Shown here one piece after another: positions 9,489 through 17,787 of a stretch of DNA of 64,000 nucleotides; positions within the stretch are counted from its first letter, which is position 1, and each line of letters begins with the position of its first letter. Below the pieces are notes generated by a model. It worked only from the letters and a program-made list of their open reading frames with translations. It was not told where the DNA came from and did no database searches. Source of the DNA: Homoserinimonas aerilata (GTDB lineage Bacteria > Actinomycetota > Actinomycetes > Actinomycetales > Microbacteriaceae); the NCBI RefSeq assembly GCF_006716125.1, contig NZ_VFOM01000004.1, positions 1-64,000 on the forward strand. Direction: 5' to 3'. The translations under genes were made by a program, and so were the position numbers.

Positions 9489-10181
9489 TCAGGCCGCGGG
9501 AGCTGCCTCCGGGGTCGCCTCCGCAGCCGGAGCGACACCGGTCGAGTCGAGGAGCACGAAGAGCTGGCCGGTGAAGTTGGCGGAGACCGCCTCATCCGGG
9601 CCGCGCAGCCCTTCCTCGATGTTCAGCCCGCTCACCAGCACGAAACGCTCACCGGTCTGCAGCATCGAGAGCGCGTCCATCACGCCGGCGTAGCTGCCGG
9701 CGAGACCGAACTGCGCGTCGATGATGAGGAAGTTGTCGGCAGACACAGCGGCCAGCGCCTCAGCGAGCCCCGGGATCTGGTCGACCTCGGCCTCGGCCTC
9801 GGCGCCATCATCGATGACGACCGCCTCCGGCGTCTCATAGGCGGCGACGTTGGTGAGGGAGATGTCGGTGAAGCGCACACCCGTCGCAGCAGCGATGGCG
9901 TCGAGCTGCCGGTAGAAGACAGACGTCTCGGGTGTGCCGGGGATGGCGAGGCGCAGCTCCGCGAGCTCTGCCTCGAGAGTCGACAGATTGGCGTCGATCC
10001 CGATAAGACGGTCGAGTTCGGCCTGATGCGCGGCGTTCTGGCCTTCGACGGTTGCGCGCTCATTGTCTGCAGCCGCAACCTCAGCCAGCCGGGGGCCGAT
10101 GCCGACGAACCAGGTTCCGGCGAGGAGCGCGAGGATGACGATGACCGTCAGCAGTGCCGCAAAGCGTGTGTTGCTCAGCAT
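9489..10181 (-). CDS. pilO: PilO-like type IV pilus alignment protein
   Basis: Inner-membrane component that pairs with PilN to link cytoplasmic PilM to the pilus machine. The 230-residue protein has one N-terminal membrane helix (FAALLTVIVILALLAGTWFV, residues about 7-26), then a coiled-coil segment (about 30-80, AAHQAELDRL...LSTLEAELAELRLAI), then a small alpha/beta domain. The C-terminus is Ala/Pro-rich. Sequence similarity of PilO proteins is weak, so the call leans on topology and position as the last gene of pilM-pilN-pilO. The start is 2 bp after the pilN stop. Confidence 0.85.
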   Translation of the reverse strand: MLSNTRFAALLTVIVILALLAGTWFVGIGPRLAEVAAADNERATVEGQNAAHQAELDRLIGIDANLSTLEAELAELRLAIPGTPETSVFYRQLDAIAAATGVRFTDISLTNVAAYETPEAVVIDDGAEAEAEVDQIPGLAEALAAVSADNFLIIDAQFGLAGSYAGVMDALSMLQTGERFVLVSGLNIEEGLRGPDEAVSANFTGQLFVLLDSTGVAPAAEATPEAAPAA

Positions 10182-10183
10182 GA

Positions 10184-10894
10184 TCAGTTACCGCCCTCTG
10201 TCGTCTCGGCGACTTCTGATTCCGCCGCAGCATCGGCATCCGGCGCCTTCTCGAACAGTCGCAGCGCGAGCGCCGTGTGGTCGACGTTGATCGTGGCCTG
10301 GATCTCGTAGGCGCCTTCGGCGTCCGAGATCGGCGTGATCCAGAATCCGACGATGCTCTCGATGCCTTCTAGGTTGTCCTGCCACTGCGCGACATCCGAG
10401 ACCGAGGTGAATACGCCTGCCAGGACAATCTGCGTGACCTGGGCCTTGGCGAGCGGTCCATCCACTGCGGGCGGGCCCTGCGTTGTGGAGGTTCCGGCCA
10501 CGTCGATCTGGGTGATCGATGCGCCTGCCGGGAGGGTCGCCTGCAGCTGGCCGAGGTACTCGCGCCACATGATCTCTGGCGCGGATGCGACGAGCTGGGC
10601 CAGTCGTGCCGTTTCGACCGTCGCGGCGACGGAACGCGCCTGGGAGTACTTGCCCTGCTCGGAGATGAGCGTGATGGTGCGGTCCTGCTCACTGCTGAGT
10701 CTGGCCTGGCTGGCGATGGCGATCGTGGTGACGCCCGCGTAGCCGAGGAGGCAGACCGCGGCGACCGCGATGACGAGCATGACGAGGCTGCGCAGCGTGC
10801 GCCTGGCCTGTTTCTTCTGCTTGATCTCGGGCGGAAGGAAGTCGATGCGCGGTTCGCCGCCGACGACGATCGCGTTGTCCTTGGCGCTCATCAC
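10184..10894 (-). CDS. pilN: PilN-like type IV pilus assembly protein
   Basis: Bitopic protein whose cytoplasmic N-terminus normally docks into PilM. The N-terminal segment RIDFLPPEIKQKKQARR (residues about 16-32) matches the PilN docking motif (usually INLLP). A membrane helix (LVMLVIAVAAVCLLGYAGVT) follows, then a coiled coil and a ferredoxin-like domain. Two start codons lie in tandem (MMSAKD); the second forms an ATGA overlap with the pilM stop. 236 residues. Confidence 0.87.
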   Translation of the reverse strand: MMSAKDNAIVVGGEPRIDFLPPEIKQKKQARRTLRSLVMLVIAVAAVCLLGYAGVTTIAIASQARLSSEQDRTITLISEQGKYSQARSVAATVETARLAQLVASAPEIMWREYLGQLQATLPAGASITQIDVAGTSTTQGPPAVDGPLAKAQVTQIVLAGVFTSVSDVAQWQDNLEGIESIVGFWITPISDAEGAYEIQATINVDHTALALRLFEKAPDADAAAESEVAETTEGGN

Positions 10895-11931
10895 TTGCCT
10901 CCCAGTGCGAGGCCGAGGGCCACCGACATGCCTTCAGAACCGATCGTGCTGGATGCCGCGGCGCGGCTCAGACGCAATCCGTTGAACGACTCGTTGGAGG
11001 CGACCGTGACCCGGGTGAGTTCGAACAGAGCCGCCGAGAGCCCGGGCAGGCGCGCCGCTCCCCCTGTGAGGATGATGCGACTGATGGGGTCATTCGGGTG
11101 CGAGTTGACGAAGTAGTTGAGCGTGTTGCGCAGACCGTTGAGCAGCTGACCCGTCGACTCGTAGATGACCTCGATCGCCGGGCGATGCTCGGGCGCGGCT
11201 CCCGCCGTGACGATGCCGAGCGCACGCTTGACCTGCTCTGCCGTCTCGCGCGTCATGTCGAGCCGCTGCACGAGGGCCATGGTGATCTCGTCACCGCCTG
11301 CCGGGATGATGCGCACGAACTGCGGCACACCGTTGGTGGCGATGACCACGTTGGTGGTCTGCGCGCCGATGTCGATGAGCGCCACCGTGCCGCGGGAGTT
11401 CTCACCGCGCACGTGCACCCGGGTGAGGGCGAAGGGGATCAGATCGACCTCGACGGGGTTGAGGCCCGCGAGCTGCACGGCGTTGACGTTCGCCATGACC
11501 GCCTCCTTGATGGCGGCGACGAGCAGGCCGTTGATGACCGGGCCGCTCTCGCCCGTTCCCTCGGAGATCGGGTAGAAGTCGAGCAGCGCATCGGCGACCG
11601 GCACGGGCAGCATGTCCTGCACCTGGAACGGCAACGTCTCACGGATGCGGGCGAGCGGCATGCGGGGCACCGTGAGGTCGCGGGCGAGCACTCGCTGGTT
11701 GCCCATGCCGAGTGCGACATCCTTGCTCTTGAAGCCGCCCTCGCTCCACAGACGCTTGAGGGTGCTGGCGACCGTGTGTACTTCGAGCACGTCGCCGCTG
11801 CGAGCAGCACCATCCAGGAGGGGCACCTCGTGGTACCGCTCGACCGTGGGCTTGGCGCCCGCGGCATCCGTCACTTCTACGGCACGAATCGAATCGTTGC
11901 CGATGTCTACGCCGACTATGCGTTTAGCCAC
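10891..11931 (-). CDS. pilM: PilM, actin-like type IV pilus assembly ATPase
   Basis: FtsA/actin-fold cytoplasmic protein that bridges PilN/PilO to the assembly motor. The 346-residue protein shows phosphate-1 VGVDIGNDSIRAVEV at the N-terminus, phosphate-2 ALIDIGAQTTNVVI near residue 185, and the adenosine motif ILTGGAARLPGL near residue 285. The length matches PilM from other species. It overlaps pilN by 4 bp and follows pilD after 26 bp. Confidence 0.93.
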   Translation of the reverse strand: MAKRIVGVDIGNDSIRAVEVTDAAGAKPTVERYHEVPLLDGAARSGDVLEVHTVASTLKRLWSEGGFKSKDVALGMGNQRVLARDLTVPRMPLARIRETLPFQVQDMLPVPVADALLDFYPISEGTGESGPVINGLLVAAIKEAVMANVNAVQLAGLNPVEVDLIPFALTRVHVRGENSRGTVALIDIGAQTTNVVIATNGVPQFVRIIPAGGDEITMALVQRLDMTRETAEQVKRALGIVTAGAAPEHRPAIEVIYESTGQLLNGLRNTLNYFVNSHPNDPISRIILTGGAARLPGLSAALFELTRVTVASNESFNGLRLSRAAASSTIGSEGMSVALGLALGGK

Positions 11932-11957
11932 GCTTCAGCTCTCCCCCGCCGTGCATG

Positions 11958-12815
11958 TCACACGACCAATCCAACGAATGACAGGTAACCCTGCCACAGC
12001 AACTCCCCCATGAAGATGCCCACCCAGGCGCCCAGAAGCATCCATGGCCCGAATGGAATCCCACTCTTGCGGTTCGCCCTGCGAAGCGCAAGAAGAACGG
12101 CCGAAAAGATTCCCCCGAGCACGAAGGCCGCAAAGGCGCCGACGAGCAGCGCACCCCAGCCTAGCCAACCCAGATAGATGCCGAGAACGCCGGCCAGCTT
12201 GACGTCGCCGAGGCCCATTCCGCCGGGCCAAGCGAGGGCCATCACGAGGTAGGCGACGAACATGGCGGCCATGGCGATGCCCGCACGGATGAGCGCATCC
12301 CAGTCGCCGGCCAGCACCGAGGATGCCGCGAGAAGCGCGCCGCCGATGATGTAACCGGGCAGCACGATCTTGTTCGGCAGCGTGTGGGTGTCGAGATCGA
12401 TGAGGGCGAGCGCGACCGAGATCGCGGCCAGATAGAGGAACGCGGCAAGCCCGAGAAGGGTTGAGGCGAGAATGCCGGGTGCCATGACGAGAAGGCCCCC
12501 ATCTGCAGCATCGCCGAGCAGCAGCCAGGCCGCGACCCCGGCGAAGAGCAGGCCCGTGGCCAGCTCGACGAGCGGGTAGCGCGGCGAGATGGGCTCGCCA
12601 CAGTCACGGCAGCGACCGCGCAGAACAAGCCAGGAGACGACAGGGATGTTGTCCCACCAGCGGATCGGATGACCACACTTCGGGCAGGCGCTGCGCGGGT
12701 GGCTCAGCGACTCGCCCCGCGGCAGGCGCCACACGACGACGTTGAGGAACGAACCGATCAGCAGGCCGAGGATGCCGACGATGATGACGACGGGCAGGAA
12801 CAGGGCATCAGTCAC
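11958..12815 (-). CDS. pilD: Prepilin leader peptidase / N-methyltransferase (A24 family)
   Basis: Membrane aspartyl protease that cleaves prepilins after Gly and methylates the new N-terminus. The 285-residue, polytopic protein has the N-terminal methylase-type zinc motif CPKCGH...CRDCGEPI (residues about 44-75). Both catalytic aspartates are present: ALIDLDTHTLPNKI and the GxGDxK motif GLGDVKLAGVLG. Being full length (not the short A24-only form), it probably has both activities. It serves the pilins encoded just upstream. Confidence 0.95.
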   Translation of the reverse strand: MTDALFLPVVIIVGILGLLIGSFLNVVVWRLPRGESLSHPRSACPKCGHPIRWWDNIPVVSWLVLRGRCRDCGEPISPRYPLVELATGLLFAGVAAWLLLGDAADGGLLVMAPGILASTLLGLAAFLYLAAISVALALIDLDTHTLPNKIVLPGYIIGGALLAASSVLAGDWDALIRAGIAMAAMFVAYLVMALAWPGGMGLGDVKLAGVLGIYLGWLGWGALLVGAFAAFVLGGIFSAVLLALRRANRKSGIPFGPWMLLGAWVGIFMGELLWQGYLSFVGLVV

Positions 12816-12848
12816 GACCCGGCACCGTAGCAGTCAGCTCGTGGCGCG

Positions 12849-14429
12849 TCACTCGCCGAGTTCCTTGAAGCCGCCGAAGGTCGCGCTGTTGTAGCTCGCG
12901 GGGGCGTTCCACTTCTGCAGTTCGCTGGCGTTGCAGGTAGCGACGGTGATCTTGGCCCAGACGTTGTCATGTCGGTCACTGGGATCGGCACTCAGGCAGC
13001 GGCCGTCTCTGTCGATGAACAGGTAGCTGCCCGAATACTCGCCTGTGTCGTAGACCCGATCCCACTTCTGTGCTGCCGAGTTGCTGTTGCAGGTCTTGAA
13101 CACGGGGTACTTGCCCGCACCCGAGGGCGTCTCCAGGCACCGCTTCTGGTTGTTGTCGTTGTTCACCTTGACGAAGATCTGCTGATCGAGACGGGAGGTC
13201 TGTCCCTCGTCCGGCTCCTGGTAGGACCATTTGTGGTTCCAGTTGATACCGGCGGTTCCACCTCGCGGGTCCTGCTTACACGGGTACGCGATCATGTATG
13301 TCGAGTTGATCTGTCCGCCCGTGACATCAAGGCAGCGGCCGAACTGCTCATAGTTGACGACCTGGTTCGTGTCATAGGAAGCTGCGCCCGCACCAGCAGC
13401 AGGGTCGGGGGCGAACGTCGTGCACCCCCCGCGCTTCACCTGCAGGTAGTAGTAGCTGCCGGCTTTCGAGTCGGCCCGCGACATACACCAATCACTCGTA
13501 CCATCCGAGATCGGGTTCTTCTGGCCCACCCAGGTATGGGATCCTTCCCAGCTCCACAGCTGGTTGTAGCGGGTGGCGTCCGTGCGGCAGGTCTGGAGCT
13601 GCACATCCTGTGAGCTATTGCCACTGGTCGGCCCCGTGATGCACAGACCCGGCTGATCATCCGCCGTCGTGATCGCCAGCTTGATCTGCCAGTCGGTGTC
13701 GTAGATCCACTTCTGCAGGTCCTTGTCGTCGGTGCACGCCGAGCCCGACACGAAGCGCACCTTGTCGTTCACCTTGACGACTCCGCCGGCGCCGGACGGC
13801 ACCGCCTCGATGCACGTCGTCTTGTTGAAGTCGTAGATGTGCCCGCCGGGGATGTTCTCGTTGGTGACCTTGAACTGGTAGACGGCTGCCACGGCGCGGT
13901 TGCCCGCGTCGTCGGAGAGGCCCGGGTCGGAAGTCGCCGACCCGCGGGAGACAACGTAGGAAAAGTTCGGCTGTTGACTGATGCCGAGACCGGGAACGCA
14001 GTTCAGCTTGTGGGTCTCGAGCCAGGTGTCGTTCTTGCCCGTCGGGTCGTCAAGGTAATAGCGGATCTGAACCTCGTACTGAACCGAGTCATCAGCACCA
14101 TCGACGTCGCCCTGGATCGTGCAGGGAAGCTTGCCGATATCGCCGTAGACATCGCCGAGGGCGTCAACACTCGACGAGGAGCGCAGCGAGCCGAGCGCCG
14201 ACTGAAGCCCGGCCTGTGCCGCGTAAACGGTCTTGGTGCCCTTCTGGGCGACATAAGCGGGGCCGATCTGGCCGAGGATGACGCTCAGAAGCACGAGCGA
14301 AAGGCCAGAAAGCATGATCATGAAGAGAATCGTGCTCATGAGGGCCATACCCTGCTCGCGTGGCCGAGCAGAGAGGCGGGCGTCGATCATCCGATGGATG
14401 GCGATGAATCCGCGGAAACGTCTGTTCAC
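12849..14429 (-). CDS. PilX-like minor pilin fused to a ricin-type (QxW) lectin region
   Basis: A 526-residue protein starting at GTG 14429, chosen because an AGGGAG ribosome site precedes it and it overlaps the upstream stop as GTGA. An ATG 7 codons upstream lacks a ribosome site. Residues about 25-60 form a class III prepilin-like segment (REQG|MALMSTILFMIMLSG) followed by a hydrophobic helix; the usual Glu at +5 is Ser. Residues about 195-510 are Cys-rich with repeated CLE/CLD...QxW units: LQKW, NQLW, NHKW, AQKW, LQKW. These are the signature of ricin-type beta-trefoil carbohydrate-binding repeats; five units suggest nearly two trefoils. Probable role is adhesion at the pilus tip. The lectin call is from motifs, and ligand and tip position are inferred. 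Confidence 0.85.
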   Translation of the reverse strand: MNRRFRGFIAIHRMIDARLSARPREQGMALMSTILFMIMLSGLSLVLLSVILGQIGPAYVAQKGTKTVYAAQAGLQSALGSLRSSSSVDALGDVYGDIGKLPCTIQGDVDGADDSVQYEVQIRYYLDDPTGKNDTWLETHKLNCVPGLGISQQPNFSYVVSRGSATSDPGLSDDAGNRAVAAVYQFKVTNENIPGGHIYDFNKTTCIEAVPSGAGGVVKVNDKVRFVSGSACTDDKDLQKWIYDTDWQIKLAITTADDQPGLCITGPTSGNSSQDVQLQTCRTDATRYNQLWSWEGSHTWVGQKNPISDGTSDWCMSRADSKAGSYYYLQVKRGGCTTFAPDPAAGAGAASYDTNQVVNYEQFGRCLDVTGGQINSTYMIAYPCKQDPRGGTAGINWNHKWSYQEPDEGQTSRLDQQIFVKVNNDNNQKRCLETPSGAGKYPVFKTCNSNSAAQKWDRVYDTGEYSGSYLFIDRDGRCLSADPSDRHDNVWAKITVATCNASELQKWNAPASYNSATFGGFKELGE

Positions 14430-15088
14430 GATCTGCTCCCTGTTGCGCATGCCGGCGCGTCGCTTCGGCCATCACCGTTGGCATCCAAGTTGCCTGGTGA
14501 ACCCGCGCTGCTGTTGCGCGCGACGAACGTCGTGGACATGGATGCCCCAGCGTCCATGTCGGCATTGCCGGCCTCAAGCGTGAGCACCAGTTGCTGCCGC
14601 GCCGAGCCACTCGTGCTTGCCGGAATCATTTTGAATGGGTAGTCGGCGGCGCCGGTGTCGATCGCCGTGGTGAGCTTGGTCGCCCAGGCCGTCGGGGTCG
14701 CGCCGGCGACATCCGGCCATGAGCGCGACTCGATACGGCCCTCGTCGGGGAGGAAGCGCCACTGCGTGCACGTCGTCACCTCAGAGGGCGCGCTCTCTGC
14801 CGGAGTTCGGAACTCGATATAAGTGGCGCCGCCCGCATCGCCGGGGAAGTTGATCGCGTCCGCGTAGCGAACCTGCCGGTCGAAATTCTGGAAGACGGTG
14901 AGCACACCACTGCTGGCTTCGGCGGTCAGCTGAGCGCGCGTGGTGCCCTGCGTCAGGCCGATGACTGCCGCCATGAACATGGCAATGAAGATGCTGAAGA
15001 TACCCATGGCAACGACGAGCTCCATGAGAGAGAAGCCGGCCTGAGTGCGCCCGAGGCGAGCGCGAAATCGCTGAAGCGGCCTAGTCAT
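14426..15088 (-). CDS. Type IV minor pilin (PilW-like)
   Basis: A 220-residue prepilin. A basic leader (MTRPLQRFRARLGRTQAG) precedes the cleavage site G|FSLMELVVAMGIFSIF with Glu at +5, then the hydrophobic alpha1 helix. The globular domain has no recognised sub-family. Length and position between a PilV-like and a PilX-like gene suggest a PilW/GspJ-type minor pilin that helps prime pilus assembly. It overlaps both neighbours (8 bp with the gene before, 4 bp with the gene after), consistent with one transcript. Confidence 0.87.
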   Translation of the reverse strand: MTRPLQRFRARLGRTQAGFSLMELVVAMGIFSIFIAMFMAAVIGLTQGTTRAQLTAEASSGVLTVFQNFDRQVRYADAINFPGDAGGATYIEFRTPAESAPSEVTTCTQWRFLPDEGRIESRSWPDVAGATPTAWATKLTTAIDTGAADYPFKMIPASTSGSARQQLVLTLEAGNADMDAGASMSTTFVARNSSAGSPGNLDANGDGRSDAPACATGSRS

Positions 15089-15722
15089 GGGTCACCCAGT
15101 CGAGATCAGAGTTCAAATCGAGAAGGGTCGAGGCCTTGTACCAACAGTGGCCCGAATCGCAGTCGCCGGCAGTCCAAGTGACGACGACCGTCGCGCGGAC
15201 CATCGAGGAATAGCCCCCGGGTGCCACCGACGGGGCCGTGGCCTGGCCTGCAAGCTTCTTGCAGTCACCACCAGAGACCGGCTGAAAACAGGTGCCGATG
15301 AAGGTCTGCGCAAGGAACTTCGTGCCATTGAAAGTCGAGATGCTTGAGAGCGGCAGCTCGGGCGCGGATGCACCCGTCGTGTCCCAGGTCGGGTAGGTCT
15401 GTTCGAGCCCGGAATTCGCGGGCGCTGCAGCCCACTGTGCGGCCACGGCGGCGGCAGTGCGGCCGGCGAAGAGCGTGCTGAGAGAAGTTGTCGCGATCTT
15501 CGCCGTTGGCGACCAACCACTCACGATCTCCATCGACTCATTGGCGACGGTGATGGCGAGCTCGCGATTCTTGTGCGTCGACGACGCATTCATGCTGGTC
15601 ATGTAGAGGCTCAGCGAGAGAGTGGAGAGAAGACCGAGGATGACAACCGCGACGACAACCTCGATGAGGGTCATGCCCCGTTCGTCAGATGTACGACGTA
15701 GTGCGGTGCGGATCGAGTCCAC
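15081..15722 (-). CDS. Type IV minor pilin (PilV/GspI-like)
   Basis: A 213-residue prepilin when started at GTG 15722, which has GGAGGGACTT immediately upstream. An ATG 9 codons earlier runs through that ribosome site and is less likely. Leader ...RRTSDERG, cleavage G|MTLIEVVVAVVILGLLS with Glu at +5. Two Cys pairs occur in the C-terminal domain. It is the first of three minor pilin genes, separated from pilA by the strong hairpin at 15765-15802, which probably lowers its expression relative to pilA. Confidence 0.87.
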   Translation of the reverse strand: MDSIRTALRRTSDERGMTLIEVVVAVVILGLLSTLSLSLYMTSMNASSTHKNRELAITVANESMEIVSGWSPTAKIATTSLSTLFAGRTAAAVAAQWAAAPANSGLEQTYPTWDTTGASAPELPLSSISTFNGTKFLAQTFIGTCFQPVSGGDCKKLAGQATAPSVAPGGYSSMVRATVVVTWTAGDCDSGHCWYKASTLLDLNSDLDWVTHD

Positions 15723-15764
15723 AAGTCCCTCCCCCCAGAGTGAATGCATCGGCTGTTCAGTTGA

Positions 15765-15802
15765 GACTGCGGGGCATCGTCGGGTGACGATGCCCCGCAG
15801 TC
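15765..15802 (-). terminator. Strong hairpin between pilA and the minor pilin genes
   Basis: Perfect 17 bp arms (gactgcggggcatcgtc and its complement) with a GGGT loop, 16 bp after the pilA stop. There is no T-run. It could be a partial terminator or an mRNA-stabilising 3' end that makes pilA more abundant than downstream genes. Confidence 0.8.
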
Positions 15803-15817
15803 GCAGGAGTCCTGAGA

Positions 15818-16258
15818 CTAGTCAGTCCACTCCTGGATGCCACCCAATGCACTGTCGTACTCGAGCGTCTTCGTGCCGAGGTCGTCGCTGGTGCCAGAGA
15901 TGACGTAGCTGTTGCCCGTGATCGTGATCGTGATCGCGTTGTTCGAGGACGCAGTGAACTTGACGTCATCCGGAGCAAGGGTCTCAAGGTCAGCGTCTGC
16001 AGCGGCGGGCAGAGCCGAAAGCGAGCCGTTGTTTGAGGTCGCGTACGTCTCGATCGCGAGGGCACCGTTCTTGAGGTCGGACTCGACCGAGGACTTCCAT
16101 GCGCTCTCCCGCTGGTTCAGGAAGACCGGGATGGCGATCGCGGCAAGAATGCCGATGATGATGACAACGACGAGAAGTTCGATCAGGGTGAAGCCCTTCT
16201 CGTTCTCCTCGCGCTTGAGGCGGCTGGCGTCCAGCGCGCGGTTGATAGCAGTGATCAT
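15818..16258 (-). CDS. pilA: Major type IV pilin
   Basis: The structural subunit of the pilus fibre. It has 146 residues from the ATG at 16258 (MITAINRALDASRLKREENE); a much longer open frame upstream is translated leader DNA. The prepilin signature KG|FTLIELLVVVIIIGILAAIA has Gly-1 and Glu+5, and the long hydrophobic alpha1 continues to IPVFLNQR. The C-terminal domain is small and lacks the Cys pair seen in many Gram-negative pilins. An AGGA site precedes the start. A 3' hairpin follows. Confidence 0.95.
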   Translation of the reverse strand: MITAINRALDASRLKREENEKGFTLIELLVVVIIIGILAAIAIPVFLNQRESAWKSSVESDLKNGALAIETYATSNNGSLSALPAAADADLETLAPDDVKFTASSNNAITITITGNSYVISGTSDDLGTKTLEYDSALGGIQEWTD

Positions 16259-16551
16259 GATGAATCCTGTCTGTGAAGAAATGCGGACAGGCGGCCCCCC
16301 AAAAGTCAGACCCCCTGGGAAGAATCTTCCCGCAGACGACCATAGCGGCAAAAGACCCCCGACAGGGGCAATCCTCAACAACACGCCCCCAAAAGTAGTG
16401 CCCCCAAAACAGGGGGTGAGCTGGGGTTTTTGGGCGCGCTGGGGTGTGCGGGGGCTGGTCTCGAGACTGTCGCCGCAGACGGCGACACCTCGACCCGCGG
16501 AATGTACGGAGACCCTAGAGGGCGACACCTCGACCAGCGGGGTGGGGCGGG
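16259..16551 (-). promoter_or_regulatory. pilA upstream region with G-run direct repeats
   Basis: Between pilC and pilA on the minus strand. Three copies of CTTTTGGGGG-like motifs are seen: two tandem copies 15 bp apart (16385-16408) and one near 16295-16305, plus further G5 runs. The distal part holds a family-A repeat. No clean -35/-10 pair was found. The repeats may be activator sites, or the G runs may form a quadruplex on the transcribed strand. Both are inferences. Confidence 0.5.
16455..16541. repeat. Family-A palindrome plus extra right-arm copy
   Basis: A full element (ctggtctcgagactgtcgcc ... cggcgacacctcgaccc, 16455-16500) followed about 20 bp later by a second copy of the right arm alone (ggcgacacctcgaccagcgg, 16521-16540). 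Confidence 0.8.
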
Positions 16552-17787
16552 CTACTGGATCTGCTCGAAGATGCTGAAGACCGGCATGTAGAGCGCCACG
16601 ATCATGCCACCGATGACCGCACCGATCACCGCGATCATGAGCGGCTCGATCAGCGCCGTCAGCGCCTCCGCCGTGCTCTGCACCTCTTCGTCATAGAAGT
16701 CGGCGATCTTCGCGAGCATCGTCTCCAGGGAGCCCGAATCCTCGCCGACCGCGATCATCTGCGTCACCATCGACGGGAACACCGGCTCCGTGGACAGCGG
16801 CGCCGCGATCGACTTGCCCGTACGCACCGAATCCTGCACCTTGCGCAGCGCATCCTCGATCACCCAGTTGCCGGCCGTCTCGCCAACAATGCTCAACGAC
16901 TGCAGAATGGGCACACCCGCACCCATCATCGTCGAGAAGTTTCGGGTGAAGCGAGCGATCGCGACCTTCTTGAACAGGTCGCCGAACACCGGCATCTTCA
17001 GCTTCAACGGGTCGACGACCTTGCGCACCCGCTCGGTGTTCTTGTTGTTGCGCCACCAGATCGAGAACACGATGATCAGAACCACCATCAGCGGCACCGC
17101 CCACGCCATGTTCTTCGACATGACCACCAGCACCATCGTGGGTGCCGGCAGATCCCCGCCGAAGCCCGCGAACATACCCTCGAACACCGGAACGATGAAG
17201 ATGAGCATGCCGATCACCGCGAGGAACGCGATGATCAGAACCGCCACCGGATAGGTCAGCGCCGACTTGATCGTCGCGCGCAGCTTCACATCCGACTCGA
17301 AGTTCTCGGCAATCGACTCGAGCGTCGACTCCAGGAATCCGCCCGTCTCACCCGCCCGCACCAAGCTGATCATCAGCGGAGGGAAATGCTTCGTGTGCTT
17401 GCCCATCGCCGCCGACAGCGAATAGCCGGCCTCGACATCCGTCTGCACCTTCGACAGGATGCCCGCCAGAGTCTTGTTCTCCGTCTGCTCCGACAGAATC
17501 GTCAGAGTGCGGATCAGGGACAGGCCCGACGAGGTCATCGTCGCCATCTGACGCGACATGATCGCCAGATCCTTCAGCCCGACACCCTTCTGCATGCCCG
17601 GGATGCTGATATCCATGTTCAGGCCCGTGCCACCCGAAGCCTCATCGATCGAGATCGGCGTCACGCCCATCACCCGAAGCTTCGCGCCCACAGCGCCCTC
17701 GCTGGCACCCTCCAGACGACCCTTGACGACCTTGCCCGCGCCGTCACGGCCCTTGTAGGAGAACTCCTTCACACCCGCGGTGGCCAT
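16552..17787 (-). CDS. pilC: PilC, type IV pilus inner-membrane platform protein
   Basis: GspF-family platform through which the PilB and PilT motors act. The 411-residue protein has two repeated T2SF domains. The first is around LKDLAIMSRQMATMTSSGLSL...VRAGETGGFLESTL (residues about 70-190). The second is around FTRNFSTMMGAGVPILQSL...VGEDSGSLETMLAKIADFYD (about 275-385). Three membrane helices include ALTYPVAVLIIAFLAVIGML and the C-terminal LMIAVIGAVIGGMIVALYMP. The start overlaps the pilT stop by one base. Confidence 0.96.
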   Translation of the reverse strand: MATAGVKEFSYKGRDGAGKVVKGRLEGASEGAVGAKLRVMGVTPISIDEASGGTGLNMDISIPGMQKGVGLKDLAIMSRQMATMTSSGLSLIRTLTILSEQTENKTLAGILSKVQTDVEAGYSLSAAMGKHTKHFPPLMISLVRAGETGGFLESTLESIAENFESDVKLRATIKSALTYPVAVLIIAFLAVIGMLIFIVPVFEGMFAGFGGDLPAPTMVLVVMSKNMAWAVPLMVVLIIVFSIWWRNNKNTERVRKVVDPLKLKMPVFGDLFKKVAIARFTRNFSTMMGAGVPILQSLSIVGETAGNWVIEDALRKVQDSVRTGKSIAAPLSTEPVFPSMVTQMIAVGEDSGSLETMLAKIADFYDEEVQSTAEALTALIEPLMIAVIGAVIGGMIVALYMPVFSIFEQIQ

